A stretch of DNA of 64,000 nt from Bacteroidales bacterium (GTDB lineage: Bacteria; Bacteroidota; Bacteroidia; Bacteroidales; UBA932). The notes below the pieces were generated by a model that worked only from the letters and a program-made list of their open reading frames with translations, had not been told where the DNA came from and ran no database searches. A program made the translations under genes and the position numbers. Location of the stretch: the NCBI GenBank assembly GCA_017630215.1, contig JAGBVR010000002.1, positions 1 to 64,000 of the forward strand, given 5' to 3'. Positions 53,280 through 61,254 of this stretch are shown one piece after another; the first letter of the stretch is position 1; every line of letters begins with the position of its first letter.

Positions 53280-54470
53280 CTAACAGATCAGCTTTCCGCC
53301 GACAATTACTTCAGAAACATTGACATCATTGTCGAAAATGACAATATCGGCGTCAAAGCCTTCCCTGAGCGAACCTTTGCTGCCGTCCACGCCCATTATC
53401 CTGGCAGGAGTTTCGGTCGCGCTTTTCACGATCTGCGCCAATGGCAGGCCGGTCAATCGCCACACCGTCCGGACCACCAGATCCATTGTCGCCACGCTTC
53501 CGGCCAATGTCTGAGAGTCAGCCAGACAGGCCATTCCTTCCGCCACTCGGATGCGGAGTCCTCCTTCACCCAGTTCATATTCCCCGTCAGGAAGGCCGGC
53601 GGCACGGATCGAATCTGTCACCAGAGCGATATTGTCTGCACCTTTTATCTTGTAGGTCATCTTCAGCATAGATGCCGGAACGTGGATGCCGTCGCCGATC
53701 AGCTCCACAGTGACATCATCATTGTAGTAGCCGTATTCGACTGCTCCGGCACGTCTGTAAATACCATTTCTGGAGACCGTGCTCATCCCCGAAAAGAAAT
53801 GGGTCATATGGGTGAAACCGGCATTGAATGCGTCCTCACATTCCTCGAAAGACGCATCTGTATGCCCGTAAGCCATCAGCACTCCCCTTGCCTTGAGAGT
53901 CCTGGCCATATCGTGGGCTCCGGGAAGTTCCGGAGCCAGGCTCCACCTTGCGACCTGCCCGTCCGTCCGCTTCATTATACCCATATATTCCTCAGGGTCA
54001 GGATCTTTCAGATAGCGGGGGTCCTGCGCTCCTCTTTTGGAAGAAGCGAAATAAGGGCCTTCCATATGCCAGCCTCCCATTGCGGCGCCGTCCGCGCCAA
54101 GGGACTTTACCTGCTTGTACGTTTCTATTGATTTGTGGAGTGAATCGAGAGAACCGGTCATTGATGTCGGGTAGAGAAGCGTCGTGCCGTGCGAGCCGTG
54201 GAATGCAAGGACCTTGCGGAAGGCCTCGGCCGTCCCGTCACCGAAATCGGCACCGCCTCCACCGTGGGTGTGAAGGTCAATGAATCCAGGTGCGACGTAT
54301 TTCCCTGCGGCATCAATGATTTCTGCGGGCTGGTACTGGTTATCCTTTTGAGCCCAGGATTCCCCGTCCTGACCGATATAGGCGATCTTTCCTGCGCGTA
54401 CCACCACATCCGCCCGAAACTCAGTGCCTCCGGTGAGAACTGTTCCTCCTTTTATGATCATTGTATTCAT
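53280..54470 (-). CDS. nagA: N-acetylglucosamine-6-phosphate deacetylase
   Basis: 396 residues from MNTMIIKGGTVLTGG; an 11-codon longer reading is rejected because this ATG forms an ATGA overlap with the upstream gene's stop. Amidohydrolase metal ligands: FIDLHTHGGGGADF, the bridging Glu region WHMEGPYFA, HTDASFEECEDAFNAGFTHMTHFF (two His) and TDSIRAAG with the catalytic Asp. It gives GlcN-6-P, the substrate of NagB at 59763. The gap to mdh carries no clear terminator. Confidence 0.95.
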   Translation of the reverse strand: MNTMIIKGGTVLTGGTEFRADVVVRAGKIAYIGQDGESWAQKDNQYQPAEIIDAAGKYVAPGFIDLHTHGGGGADFGDGTAEAFRKVLAFHGSHGTTLLYPTSMTGSLDSLHKSIETYKQVKSLGADGAAMGGWHMEGPYFASSKRGAQDPRYLKDPDPEEYMGIMKRTDGQVARWSLAPELPGAHDMARTLKARGVLMAYGHTDASFEECEDAFNAGFTHMTHFFSGMSTVSRNGIYRRAGAVEYGYYNDDVTVELIGDGIHVPASMLKMTYKIKGADNIALVTDSIRAAGLPDGEYELGEGGLRIRVAEGMACLADSQTLAGSVATMDLVVRTVWRLTGLPLAQIVKSATETPARIMGVDGSKGSLREGFDADIVIFDNDVNVSEVIVGGKLIC

Positions 54471-55006
54471 CTGCCTGAATGCTTGATTTCCTTTAGATTC
54501 CATTCTGCTTCACCCCGCGTCCATATGACTTCGGTGTACAGCCCTTCCGAAAGTCCGACATAAAGTTTTCGTCCTTTCTTTTTATAGAAACGCTCGACCA
54601 TTCTGATCGTCAGACTGTCTTCAGACGAAATTATGACCCTGATGTCCGTCAGGCGTTTCTCTTTTCTGAAATTGCGTTTCACGCTTCCGTCTACAGGTGT
54701 GATGCACTCTCCGTCGATGACAGAAGGCGGTCTGTAGCCCGGAGGAACTTCATTGATATTGACATAGAACGGTCCGGAGAACTTATACTTGTCTTTCAGA
54801 TATCGGATATGCTCTTCAAGTGCCTGATCCGCAAGTCTGTGCACTGGTACCCATGGTGTGTAACACAAGGGCGAAAGCTTTCTTGTCTTTATCTTCATAT
54901 AGAGGCTGTTCTCGTTCTTGAGAGCCCTCTCGATGCGTTGATATTTTCTTTCTATCGAGCAACTGCACAGACAGCACAGAAGCAGCAAGGTGTATATGGA
55001 TTTCAT
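54467..55006 (-). CDS. Small lipoprotein upstream of nagA
   Basis: 179 residues, lipoprotein signal MKSIYTLLLLCCLCSC (lipid Cys probably residue 16), then a basic, charged domain (RKYQRIERALKNENSLYMKI; ITPVDGSVKRNFRKEKRLTDIRVIISSEDSLTIRMVERF). No family recognised. The ATGA overlap makes it translationally coupled to nagA. A weak TATCTTGC lies 16 bases upstream of its ATG. Role in amino-sugar use is only suggested by position. Confidence 0.7.
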   Translation of the reverse strand: MKSIYTLLLLCCLCSCSIERKYQRIERALKNENSLYMKIKTRKLSPLCYTPWVPVHRLADQALEEHIRYLKDKYKFSGPFYVNINEVPPGYRPPSVIDGECITPVDGSVKRNFRKEKRLTDIRVIISSEDSLTIRMVERFYKKKGRKLYVGLSEGLYTEVIWTRGEAEWNLKEIKHSGR

Positions 55007-55113
55007 AAGCGTAACGATTACGTCTGCAAGATAGCAATAATTCAGAAGAGTTCAATGAAGATATTCTTCGGTAAAATTTACTGCACTAAAAGTTATATGG
55101 AACAATAATTTTT

Positions 55114-55121
55114 TAACTTTG
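55114..55121 (+). promoter_or_regulatory. GH105 gene -7 element
   Basis: TAACTTTG followed by CCC, 33 bases before the ATG at 55155. Confidence 0.6.
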
Positions 55122-55154
55122 CCCTGATGTGTTTTTGAATAAAATCAACGATAG

Positions 55155-56267
55155 ATGAAAAAGTTATTATTTATTTTGCTGGCTTCGCTGCTGCCGTTGA
55201 TGGCGATGGCTCAGTCTGATTTCTCCGAGCGTACCGGAAAGGGATTCATAGAACGTTATTCCGATCCGGATGCAATTCATTGGCTTGGCGGTGATACTTC
55301 TTTTTCCTGGCAGTCCGGATATATGATGTTCGCTATGGAGTATTTGTGGAAACAGACAGGTAATCCACTATATTTCAATTACATAAAGAAGTATGTAGAC
55401 CAGCACGTAGAGGAGGATGGAAATGTGATAGGATTCAGGGCCAGTGACCTGGATAACTTCGTGTCCGGCTATGCAATCCTCTTTATGTACGAACAGACAG
55501 GAGATGAGAAATACGCCAAGGCAATAGAAAAGATACGTCGTGGCTTTGATGATTATCCGAGATTCGATAACGGTATGTTCTACCACGCCAGGAGCATACC
55601 TCAGACTTGGGTGGACGGTGTGTTCATGGGGCAGATATTTATGGCACGCTATGCAAAGACGATGAATCATCCGGAAGATTTTTCGGAAGTCGTAAGACAG
55701 ATAACAAGCAGCGCAGCACTCTGCGACAATGGCAGCGGTCTGCTCCATCACGCATGGGATCCGAACGGAAAGTCATCAAATATATGGAGCGAAGGAATGG
55801 GATGGGTCGCTGTACTTCTGGCGGATGTGTTCGATTATCTGCCGATGGATTATCCAGGAGCTGACAAGGTGATGGATGTCCTGGTCCGTATGTGCAGCGG
55901 ATTGAAGTCATGTCAGGATCAGAATACCGGTATGTGGTGCCAGGTGGTGGATTGCCCGACAGCTCCAGGCAACTGGAACGAAACTTCTGGTACCGGAATG
56001 TTCATATATCTCCTTCAGACAGCCATCGACAGGGGATTCATTCCTAAGGAAGAATACCAGCCGATAGTGGACCATGCTTATAAAGGTATCCTCAAGAAGG
56101 TCGTCATAAACTCAGATGGTTTCATAAACCTGACCGATTGCAGCAGTATCGGTGTGATGCATAGTTATGAGGAGTATATTTCACAGCCGCGTGAGATCAG
56201 TACGTTTGCAGCATATGGATCATTCATCCTGGGAACAGGTATAGTCGAACTTGTTCAGTCACGCTGA
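55155..56267 (+). CDS. Secreted GH105 unsaturated glycuronyl hydrolase
   Basis: 370 residues, signal peptide at 1-19 (AMA|Q). (alpha/alpha)6 barrel with family residues: SFSWQSGYMMFAMEYLWKQTG, ASDLDNFVSGYAILF, and TWVDGVFMGQIFMARYA with the catalytic Asp154; further LLHHAWDPNG and WSEGMGWVAVLLADV. GH105 enzymes hydrate and release the unsaturated uronic acid left by polysaccharide lyases (rhamnogalacturonan, ulvan and similar). No lyase, SusCD or transporter lies next to it. Own promoter, divergent from the nagA pair. Signal peptide implies periplasmic action. Confidence 0.9.
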   Translation: MKKLLFILLASLLPLMAMAQSDFSERTGKGFIERYSDPDAIHWLGGDTSFSWQSGYMMFAMEYLWKQTGNPLYFNYIKKYVDQHVEEDGNVIGFRASDLDNFVSGYAILFMYEQTGDEKYAKAIEKIRRGFDDYPRFDNGMFYHARSIPQTWVDGVFMGQIFMARYAKTMNHPEDFSEVVRQITSSAALCDNGSGLLHHAWDPNGKSSNIWSEGMGWVAVLLADVFDYLPMDYPGADKVMDVLVRMCSGLKSCQDQNTGMWCQVVDCPTAPGNWNETSGTGMFIYLLQTAIDRGFIPKEEYQPIVDHAYKGILKKVVINSDGFINLTDCSSIGVMHSYEEYISQPREISTFAAYGSFILGTGIVELVQSR

Positions 56268-56343
56268 TAATGAATTCCGCCTCAAGAACAACCTGTCCCG
56301 GGGATGGCGCTTAAATTAATTTTCAGATATCAAAAGTCTTTAC

Positions 56344-56351
56344 TATCTTTG
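56344..56351 (+). promoter_or_regulatory. -7 element upstream of the small ORF and PPTase
   Basis: TATCTTTG followed by CAGCC. Transcription would begin near 56358, before the GTG at 56378. Confidence 0.65.
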
Positions 56352-56377
56352 CAGCCTAATTATTAGTGATTTAGACC

Positions 56378-56572
56378 GTGGAACCTCCCAGTCCTATAGT
56401 AAATAATCAGCAGATCAACACGGATCAGACTTCTGACGATCCGTTGTCCAACAGTGTATTTATGGTTATGGGCAGTACTTCTGACGAGAGTCAGGAGGTG
56501 TTTTCTGTGTGTGCCTGGTCGGCGCGCACGGGGTTGTCGTATATAGGCACGCCGAGTTCCACACATTCATAG
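56378..56572 (+). CDS. Possible 64-residue Ser/Thr-rich small protein
   Basis: GTG start 26 bases past the promoter, stop 14 bases before the phosphopantetheinyl transferase ATG. The product is Ser/Thr/Asp-rich (NNQQINTDQTSDDPLSNSVF, MVMGSTSDESQEVFSVCAW) with no signal peptide or membrane helix. No family recognised. It fills the whole leader between promoter and PPTase, so it is either a real small gene or a leader ORF that tunes the downstream gene. Confidence 0.4.
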   Translation: MEPPSPIVNNQQINTDQTSDDPLSNSVFMVMGSTSDESQEVFSVCAWSARTGLSYIGTPSSTHS

Positions 56573-56586
56573 AACATTATTGATAT

Positions 56587-57222
56587 ATGGCACTATATTT
56601 AAGAAAGAAACTTGAAAACAAGGCGGAAATCGCCGTATGGCAGGTCACGGAGACAGAAGATGAGCTGCGAAGTCTGGTATCAGTACCGACGGACGAGATG
56701 GAAGAGATCTCACTTTACAGAAATGAAAACCACAGAAGACAGAAGCTCGCTGTCAGAGCGCTTCTGAATGAACTCTTCGAGGAAAAGATGTACCTCAACC
56801 ATCACGATAACGGAAAGCCTTACCTCGAGAACAGTGTGACAAACATCAGCATCACTCACACTGACAAATATGTTGCTATTATCATCAGCGATGACGATGA
56901 GCTCGGAATCGACGTAGAGTCTCTTGACAGGGATTTTTCTGTAGTGGAGAAGAAGGCTCTTTCTGAAGATGAGATCGACGATCTGGAGAAGGAAAAGAGA
57001 AACGAGCAGCTCGCCATCTACTGGTGCGCGAAGGAAGCTATCTTCAAGAGAATGTCCCAGAACAGAGTGGATTTTGCCGAGCAGATCGAGGTGGAGAAAT
57101 TCAATGTCCGCAAGGAGGGAGAACTCGAGGCCACATTCATCCACAAGGATGAGCACGAAGAGGATTTCGAGCTTGAATACATGATATTCGACCGTCACGT
57201 GCTGGTATGGCTCGTAGGATAG
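56587..57222 (+). CDS. 4'-phosphopantetheinyl transferase (Sfp/AcpT superfamily)
   Basis: 211 residues. Seen: a central LGIDVESLDRDF with the Mg-binding Asp and the second motif YWCAKEAIFKRM (WxxKEA). Earlier NHRRQKLAVRALLNELF and YLENSVTNISITHTDKYVAI with the conserved SxTH-like part. It loads the phosphopantetheine arm from CoA onto a carrier protein. No PKS, NRPS or acp gene is nearby. Ended by a strong terminator. Confidence 0.93.
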   Translation: MALYLRKKLENKAEIAVWQVTETEDELRSLVSVPTDEMEEISLYRNENHRRQKLAVRALLNELFEEKMYLNHHDNGKPYLENSVTNISITHTDKYVAIIISDDDELGIDVESLDRDFSVVEKKALSEDEIDDLEKEKRNEQLAIYWCAKEAIFKRMSQNRVDFAEQIEVEKFNVRKEGELEATFIHKDEHEEDFELEYMIFDRHVLVWLVG

Positions 57223-57254
57223 CAGATTTTAACTTTTAAAAATTATATATTTCA

Positions 57255-57296
57255 TAACACCTTGTCAGTTAAATAATTGGCAAGGTGTTATTATTT
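57255..57296 (+). terminator. Terminator after the PPTase gene
   Basis: TAACACCTTGTCA (57255-57267) pairs with TGGCAAGGTGTTA (57278-57290; one G-U, 13 bp), loop GTTAAATAAT, then TTATTTTT. Confidence 0.88.
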
Positions 57297-57336
57297 TTGT
57301 TGATAACTTTTCTTGGTAAATTCTACTTATTTGATT

Positions 57337-57344
57337 TATATTTG
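57337..57344 (+). promoter_or_regulatory. nrdD -7 element
   Basis: TATATTTG with TTGG 20 bases upstream (57313-57316). A short palindrome TCTGA-CCG-TCAGA (57345-57357) lies directly on the expected start site and could be an operator. Confidence 0.6.
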
Positions 57345-57452
57345 TCTGACCGTCAGAGAACGGCCTTCATAAAAGGAAACTCCCAAGTATAAATATTAAA
57401 ATTGACGGATCTCTTGACAGAGGGACCCTGTCGGATTGACACTCATACAGTT

Positions 57453-59660
57453 ATGGTAAAGCATGTAGTTAAGCGCGACGGTAGGATCGTGATTTTTGAC
57501 AACAGAAAGATTGTTGATGCCATCCTCAAGGCAATGAACGTTACCGAGGAAGGAGAGGATATCGTACTTGCTGCCGAGATCGCATCAGCCATTTCCAAGA
57601 TCAATATTGACAATATGAGCGTGGAGGCTATCCAGGATCAGGTCGAGTACGAACTGATGAACAGCCCGCGCAAGGAAGTGGCGAAGAAGTATATCGCATA
57701 CCGCAACCAGCGAAATCTGGCAAGAAGCGCAAAATCACGCGAGATCTTCCAGGAAATCATCGACGCACAGGCTACTGAAATCACCCGCGAGAATGCAAAT
57801 ATGAATGCCGATACACCGGCGGGAATGATGATGAAGTTCGCTTCGGAATCGACCAAGTCATATGTGGATGAGTGCCTGCTTTCAGAGGACGTGAAGGAAG
57901 CTGTAAAGAACAATTACATCCATATCCACGACAAGGACTACTACCCTACCAAGAGTCTCACCTGCATCCAGCACCCTCTGGACAAGATCCTGGAGGACGG
58001 ATTCTTCGCAGGCCACGGTGAGTCCCGCCCGGCGAAGAGAATTGAGACTGCGAGCATTCTCGGATGTATTTCCTTGGAGACAGTCCAGAACGAAATGCAT
58101 GGAGGTCAGGCCATTCCGGCATTTGACTTCTATATGGCTCCGTTCGTAAGAAGGACATTCAGGGAGGAGCTCGATAAGATCGGTGAGATCAACGGCGAGA
58201 GCTACGCACGTCTCTATGATGTAACGATAGACGACTATCTGAAGCGAGACCTTGTGGGAATACAGGGAGACGACCGCGTCATCCAGCATGCTATAAACAT
58301 GACAGTAAGCCGAGTGCACCAGTCAATGGAGGCATTCGTGCACAATATGAATTCCATCCACTCACGAGGAGGTAACCAGGTGGTATTCAGCTCGATCAAT
58401 TACGGAACTGACACTTCAGCAGAGGGACGCTGCGTGATTCGTGAAATCCTCAACACCACATATGAAGGCGTTGGAAACGGCTCTACCGCCATCTTCCCTA
58501 TCCAGATCTGGAAGAAGAAACGCGGAGTGAGCTACCTTCCGGAAGACCGCAACTACGATCTTTACAAATTCGCCTGCAAGGTATCCGCAAGACGTTTCTT
58601 CCCTAACTTCGTGAACCTGGACGCTCCGTTCAACCATCACGAGCTCTGGAGGGCAGACGATCCTAAGAGATATCAGTGGGAGGTGGCTACAATGGGCTGC
58701 CGCACCCGCGTGTTCGAGAACCGTTTCGGGCCTAAGACATCCATCGGCCGCGGAAACCTCTCCTTCACTACCATCAATATCGTGAAGCTTGCCATAGAAT
58801 GTATGGGTATCGAGAGCAAGGAAGACAGAATCCACGAATTCTTCAAGAAACTCGACTGGACACTTCAGATCGCCGCAAGACAACTCGACGAAAGATTCAA
58901 TTTCCAGAAGACAGCCCTGAAGAAGCAGTTCCCTCTCCTTATGGGTGCTCTGTGGATGGACAGCGAAAAGCTTTCTGACAACGACACAATCGAATCGGTA
59001 ATCAATCACGGAACCCTCGGAATCGGCTTCATCGGTCTTGCAGAGGCTCTTATTGCCCTGATCGGAAAGCATCACGGAGAATCAGCCGAAGCTCAGGAAC
59101 TCGGACTCCGCATCGTGACATTCATGCGCAGCAAGGTCAATGAGTTCTGCGAGACATACAAGCACAATTACAGCGTCCTCGCCACACCGGCAGAAGGTCT
59201 TGCGGGCCGCTTTACACGCTCTGACAAGAAGAAATTCGGCATAATCCCGGGCGTGACAGACAAGGACTACTATACCAACTCGAACCACGTGCCCGTATAT
59301 TATAAATGTACACCTAAGCACAAGGCCGAGATCGAGGGACCTTACCACGCTCTCACAGGAGGAGGACACATCTTCTATGTAGAGATCGACGGTGACGCAA
59401 CGCATAATCCTGAGGCGATAATGAATATCGTGGATCTGATGGACAGGTACGACATCGGCTACTGCTCAGTAAACCACAACCGCAACCGCTGCATGGACTG
59501 CGGATTCGAAAATGCCAAGCAGGGACTTGAGGAATGCCCTCACTGCGGAAGCCACAACATCGACAAGCTTCAGCGCATCACAGGCTACCTTGTGGGAACC
59601 ACCAGCCGCTGGAACGGAGGAAAACTCGCCGAGCTCCGCGACAGAGTGGTACACGAATAA
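57453..59660 (+). CDS. nrdD: Anaerobic ribonucleoside-triphosphate reductase
   Basis: 735 residues from MVKHVVKRDGRIVIFDNRKI; a TTG 17 codons earlier is rejected. An ATP-cone (about 1-90) is followed by the class III 10-stranded barrel (HIHDKDYYPTKSLTCIQHPL, ETVQNEMHGGQAIPAFD, RGGNQVVFSSINYGTD). The C-terminus carries the zinc Cys pairs CMDCGF and CPHCG and the glycyl-radical loop ITGYLVGTTSRWNGGK. It makes dNTPs without oxygen, needing activation by NrdG, whose gene lies at 63618 on the other strand. Own promoter and terminator. Confidence 0.97.
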   Translation: MVKHVVKRDGRIVIFDNRKIVDAILKAMNVTEEGEDIVLAAEIASAISKINIDNMSVEAIQDQVEYELMNSPRKEVAKKYIAYRNQRNLARSAKSREIFQEIIDAQATEITRENANMNADTPAGMMMKFASESTKSYVDECLLSEDVKEAVKNNYIHIHDKDYYPTKSLTCIQHPLDKILEDGFFAGHGESRPAKRIETASILGCISLETVQNEMHGGQAIPAFDFYMAPFVRRTFREELDKIGEINGESYARLYDVTIDDYLKRDLVGIQGDDRVIQHAINMTVSRVHQSMEAFVHNMNSIHSRGGNQVVFSSINYGTDTSAEGRCVIREILNTTYEGVGNGSTAIFPIQIWKKKRGVSYLPEDRNYDLYKFACKVSARRFFPNFVNLDAPFNHHELWRADDPKRYQWEVATMGCRTRVFENRFGPKTSIGRGNLSFTTINIVKLAIECMGIESKEDRIHEFFKKLDWTLQIAARQLDERFNFQKTALKKQFPLLMGALWMDSEKLSDNDTIESVINHGTLGIGFIGLAEALIALIGKHHGESAEAQELGLRIVTFMRSKVNEFCETYKHNYSVLATPAEGLAGRFTRSDKKKFGIIPGVTDKDYYTNSNHVPVYYKCTPKHKAEIEGPYHALTGGGHIFYVEIDGDATHNPEAIMNIVDLMDRYDIGYCSVNHNRNRCMDCGFENAKQGLEECPHCGSHNIDKLQRITGYLVGTTSRWNGGKLAELRDRVVHE

Positions 59661-59694
59661 TATCAGTCCGATCTGACTGGGAAACAATTCTACC

Positions 59695-59724
59695 GGAGGG
59701 TGACGCATTGTCATCCTCCTTTTT
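59695..59724 (+). terminator. nrdD terminator
   Basis: GGAGGGTGAC pairs with GTCATCCTCC (10 bp, one G-U), loop GCATT, then TTTTT. 35 bases past the nrdD stop. Confidence 0.9.
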
Positions 59725-59748
59725 GTTTTATTTGACACTATAAATTTA

Positions 59749-59756
59749 TAACTTTG
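59749..59756 (+). promoter_or_regulatory. -7 element of the nagB-ThuA-GH9 operon
   Basis: TAACTTTG, 6 bases before the ATG at 59763; the transcript is nearly leaderless. A TTG at 59754 is inside it and cannot be the start. Confidence 0.6.
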
Positions 59757-59762
59757 AATCCT

Positions 59763-60485
59763 ATGATAACCATAGCAGAAAACGAGCAGATATTCGATCA
59801 GACTGCTGCATCACGAGTGACCGACCAGATCATCAGCAAGCCGGATTCCGTAATAGGATTGTCGACAGGCCGGACCACGGGAAATATGCACAGGCTGATT
59901 GCCGTCAGGTGCGAAGAGGGAGATATAGACACTTCCCGGGTGACATTTTTCGGAGTGGACGAAATCACTCAGGTTCCAAGAGATTATTATGGCTCCTGTT
60001 ACAGAATGATACGCTCGGAAATGCTGGACCGGATGGGCTTCGATGATGAGAATTTCCTGATGCTTCCGACATTCTCAGACGATTTCGGGCAGGCATGCAA
60101 GGATTTTGTCAAAGAGATTGAAGCAAGAGGAGGGATTGATCTCCTTATCCTTGGATTAGGTGAAAACGGTCACCTCGGATTCAATCAGCCTCACTCTCCG
60201 TATGAAAAGGATGCCTGGGTGACTGACATGGACCCCGAGCTTCTGGCCAGGGTCCGCAGAGAAGTCGGAGAGAACGGTGATTATAAAGGAATTACGCTCG
60301 GACTGCAAATGATCATGAGTTCCAGACGCGTCATCCTTGTAGCGAAAGGGGCACACAAAGCCAATGCTGTAAAACATATGCTTAACGGGAATGTCTCGAC
60401 AGAATTTCCCGCATCCCTGCTCCAGAAGCATCCGGACTGCGAGTTCCTTTTGGATACTGCAGCCGCGGCACTGATAAAAGAATAA
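59763..60485 (+). CDS. nagB: Glucosamine-6-phosphate deaminase
   Basis: 240 residues from MITIAENEQIFDQTAASRVT. Isomerase fold: GLSTGRTTGNMHRLI (phosphate loop), VTFFGVDEITQVPRDYYGSC with the proton-transfer Asp, ILGLGENGHLGFNQP (active-site His), VILVAKGAHKANAVKHML. It turns GlcN-6-P into Fru-6-P and ammonia. It is about 25 residues shorter than E. coli NagB, missing the C-terminal allosteric segment, and could be a related hexosamine-phosphate isomerase. First in an operon with ThuA and GH9 genes (18 and 10 base gaps). Confidence 0.88.
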   Translation: MITIAENEQIFDQTAASRVTDQIISKPDSVIGLSTGRTTGNMHRLIAVRCEEGDIDTSRVTFFGVDEITQVPRDYYGSCYRMIRSEMLDRMGFDDENFLMLPTFSDDFGQACKDFVKEIEARGGIDLLILGLGENGHLGFNQPHSPYEKDAWVTDMDPELLARVRREVGENGDYKGITLGLQMIMSSRRVILVAKGAHKANAVKHMLNGNVSTEFPASLLQKHPDCEFLLDTAAAALIKE

Positions 60486-60503
60486 CCAGTCAACTATAAT
60501 ATT

Positions 60504-61244
60504 ATGAAAATCTTTTCCACATTGATTATTATCCTGGCTCTGCTGACATCATGTGCCGGGGAACAAGTACTTGTCATTACCGAGAGAGGAGGCCAGCACG
60601 AGAGTTTCGCCGCGGCAGGCCTTGAATGGCTCAACGAAACCGGCAAGGAAATGGGCTTCACAGTTACTGAAATCAATTCTACCGAACCTATTGACAAAGA
60701 ATATCTGGACAGGTTCGATCTGATCGTACAGCTTGATTTTCCCCCTTATACCTGGACTGACACAGCTGCGGAAGCATTCATCTCATATATTGAAGAAGGC
60801 AAGGGAGGGTGGATCGGATTCCACCACGCCACACTGCTCGGAGAGTTCGACGGATACCCTATGTGGGAATGGTTTTCCGACTTTATGGGAGGTATCAGAT
60901 ACCAGAATTACAATGCCACACTCACAGACGGTGACGTTTATGTAGAGGATTCCACCCACCCTGTAATGCAAGGAGTGGAACCTCGATTCCCTCTTCAGGA
61001 TGAAGAGTGGTACATCTACGACAGGTCTCCTCGTGGGAATGTAAAAGTTCTTGCTTCTGCCGACGAAAGTACGTATTATCCTCCGACTGAGATAAAGATG
61101 GGCGATCATCCCGTCGTATGGGTGAACGAAAATGTCAAGGCGAAAAATGTATATTTCCAGTTCGGTCACAGCAAAATACTGTACGAAGATGAAAATTTCC
61201 TGAAAATGTTCAGGAACGCATTGGAATGGACTCTTGACAAATAA
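60504..61244 (+). CDS. ThuA-domain lipoprotein
   Basis: 246 residues, lipoprotein signal ending ALLTSC (Cys at 17). ThuA/glutamine-amidotransferase-like fold: VLVITERGGQHESFAAAGLEWL, DRFDLIVQLDFPPYTWTDTA, GGWIGFHHATLLGEF, VYVEDSTHPVMQGVEPRF, and HPVVWVNENVKAKNVYFQFGH. ThuA proteins occur in trehalose and other sugar operons; the activity is poorly defined (2-keto sugar formation has been proposed). Membrane anchoring suggests it handles sugar in the periplasm or at the surface between GH9 and uptake. Confidence 0.88.
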   Translation: MKIFSTLIIILALLTSCAGEQVLVITERGGQHESFAAAGLEWLNETGKEMGFTVTEINSTEPIDKEYLDRFDLIVQLDFPPYTWTDTAAEAFISYIEEGKGGWIGFHHATLLGEFDGYPMWEWFSDFMGGIRYQNYNATLTDGDVYVEDSTHPVMQGVEPRFPLQDEEWYIYDRSPRGNVKVLASADESTYYPPTEIKMGDHPVVWVNENVKAKNVYFQFGHSKILYEDENFLKMFRNALEWTLDK

Positions 61245-61254
61245 TATTGATCCT

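Noticed and set aside
61234..61254. TTG start for the GH9 gene
   Set aside because: It overlaps the end of the ThuA gene; the ATG at 61255 starts a proper lipoprotein signal peptide.
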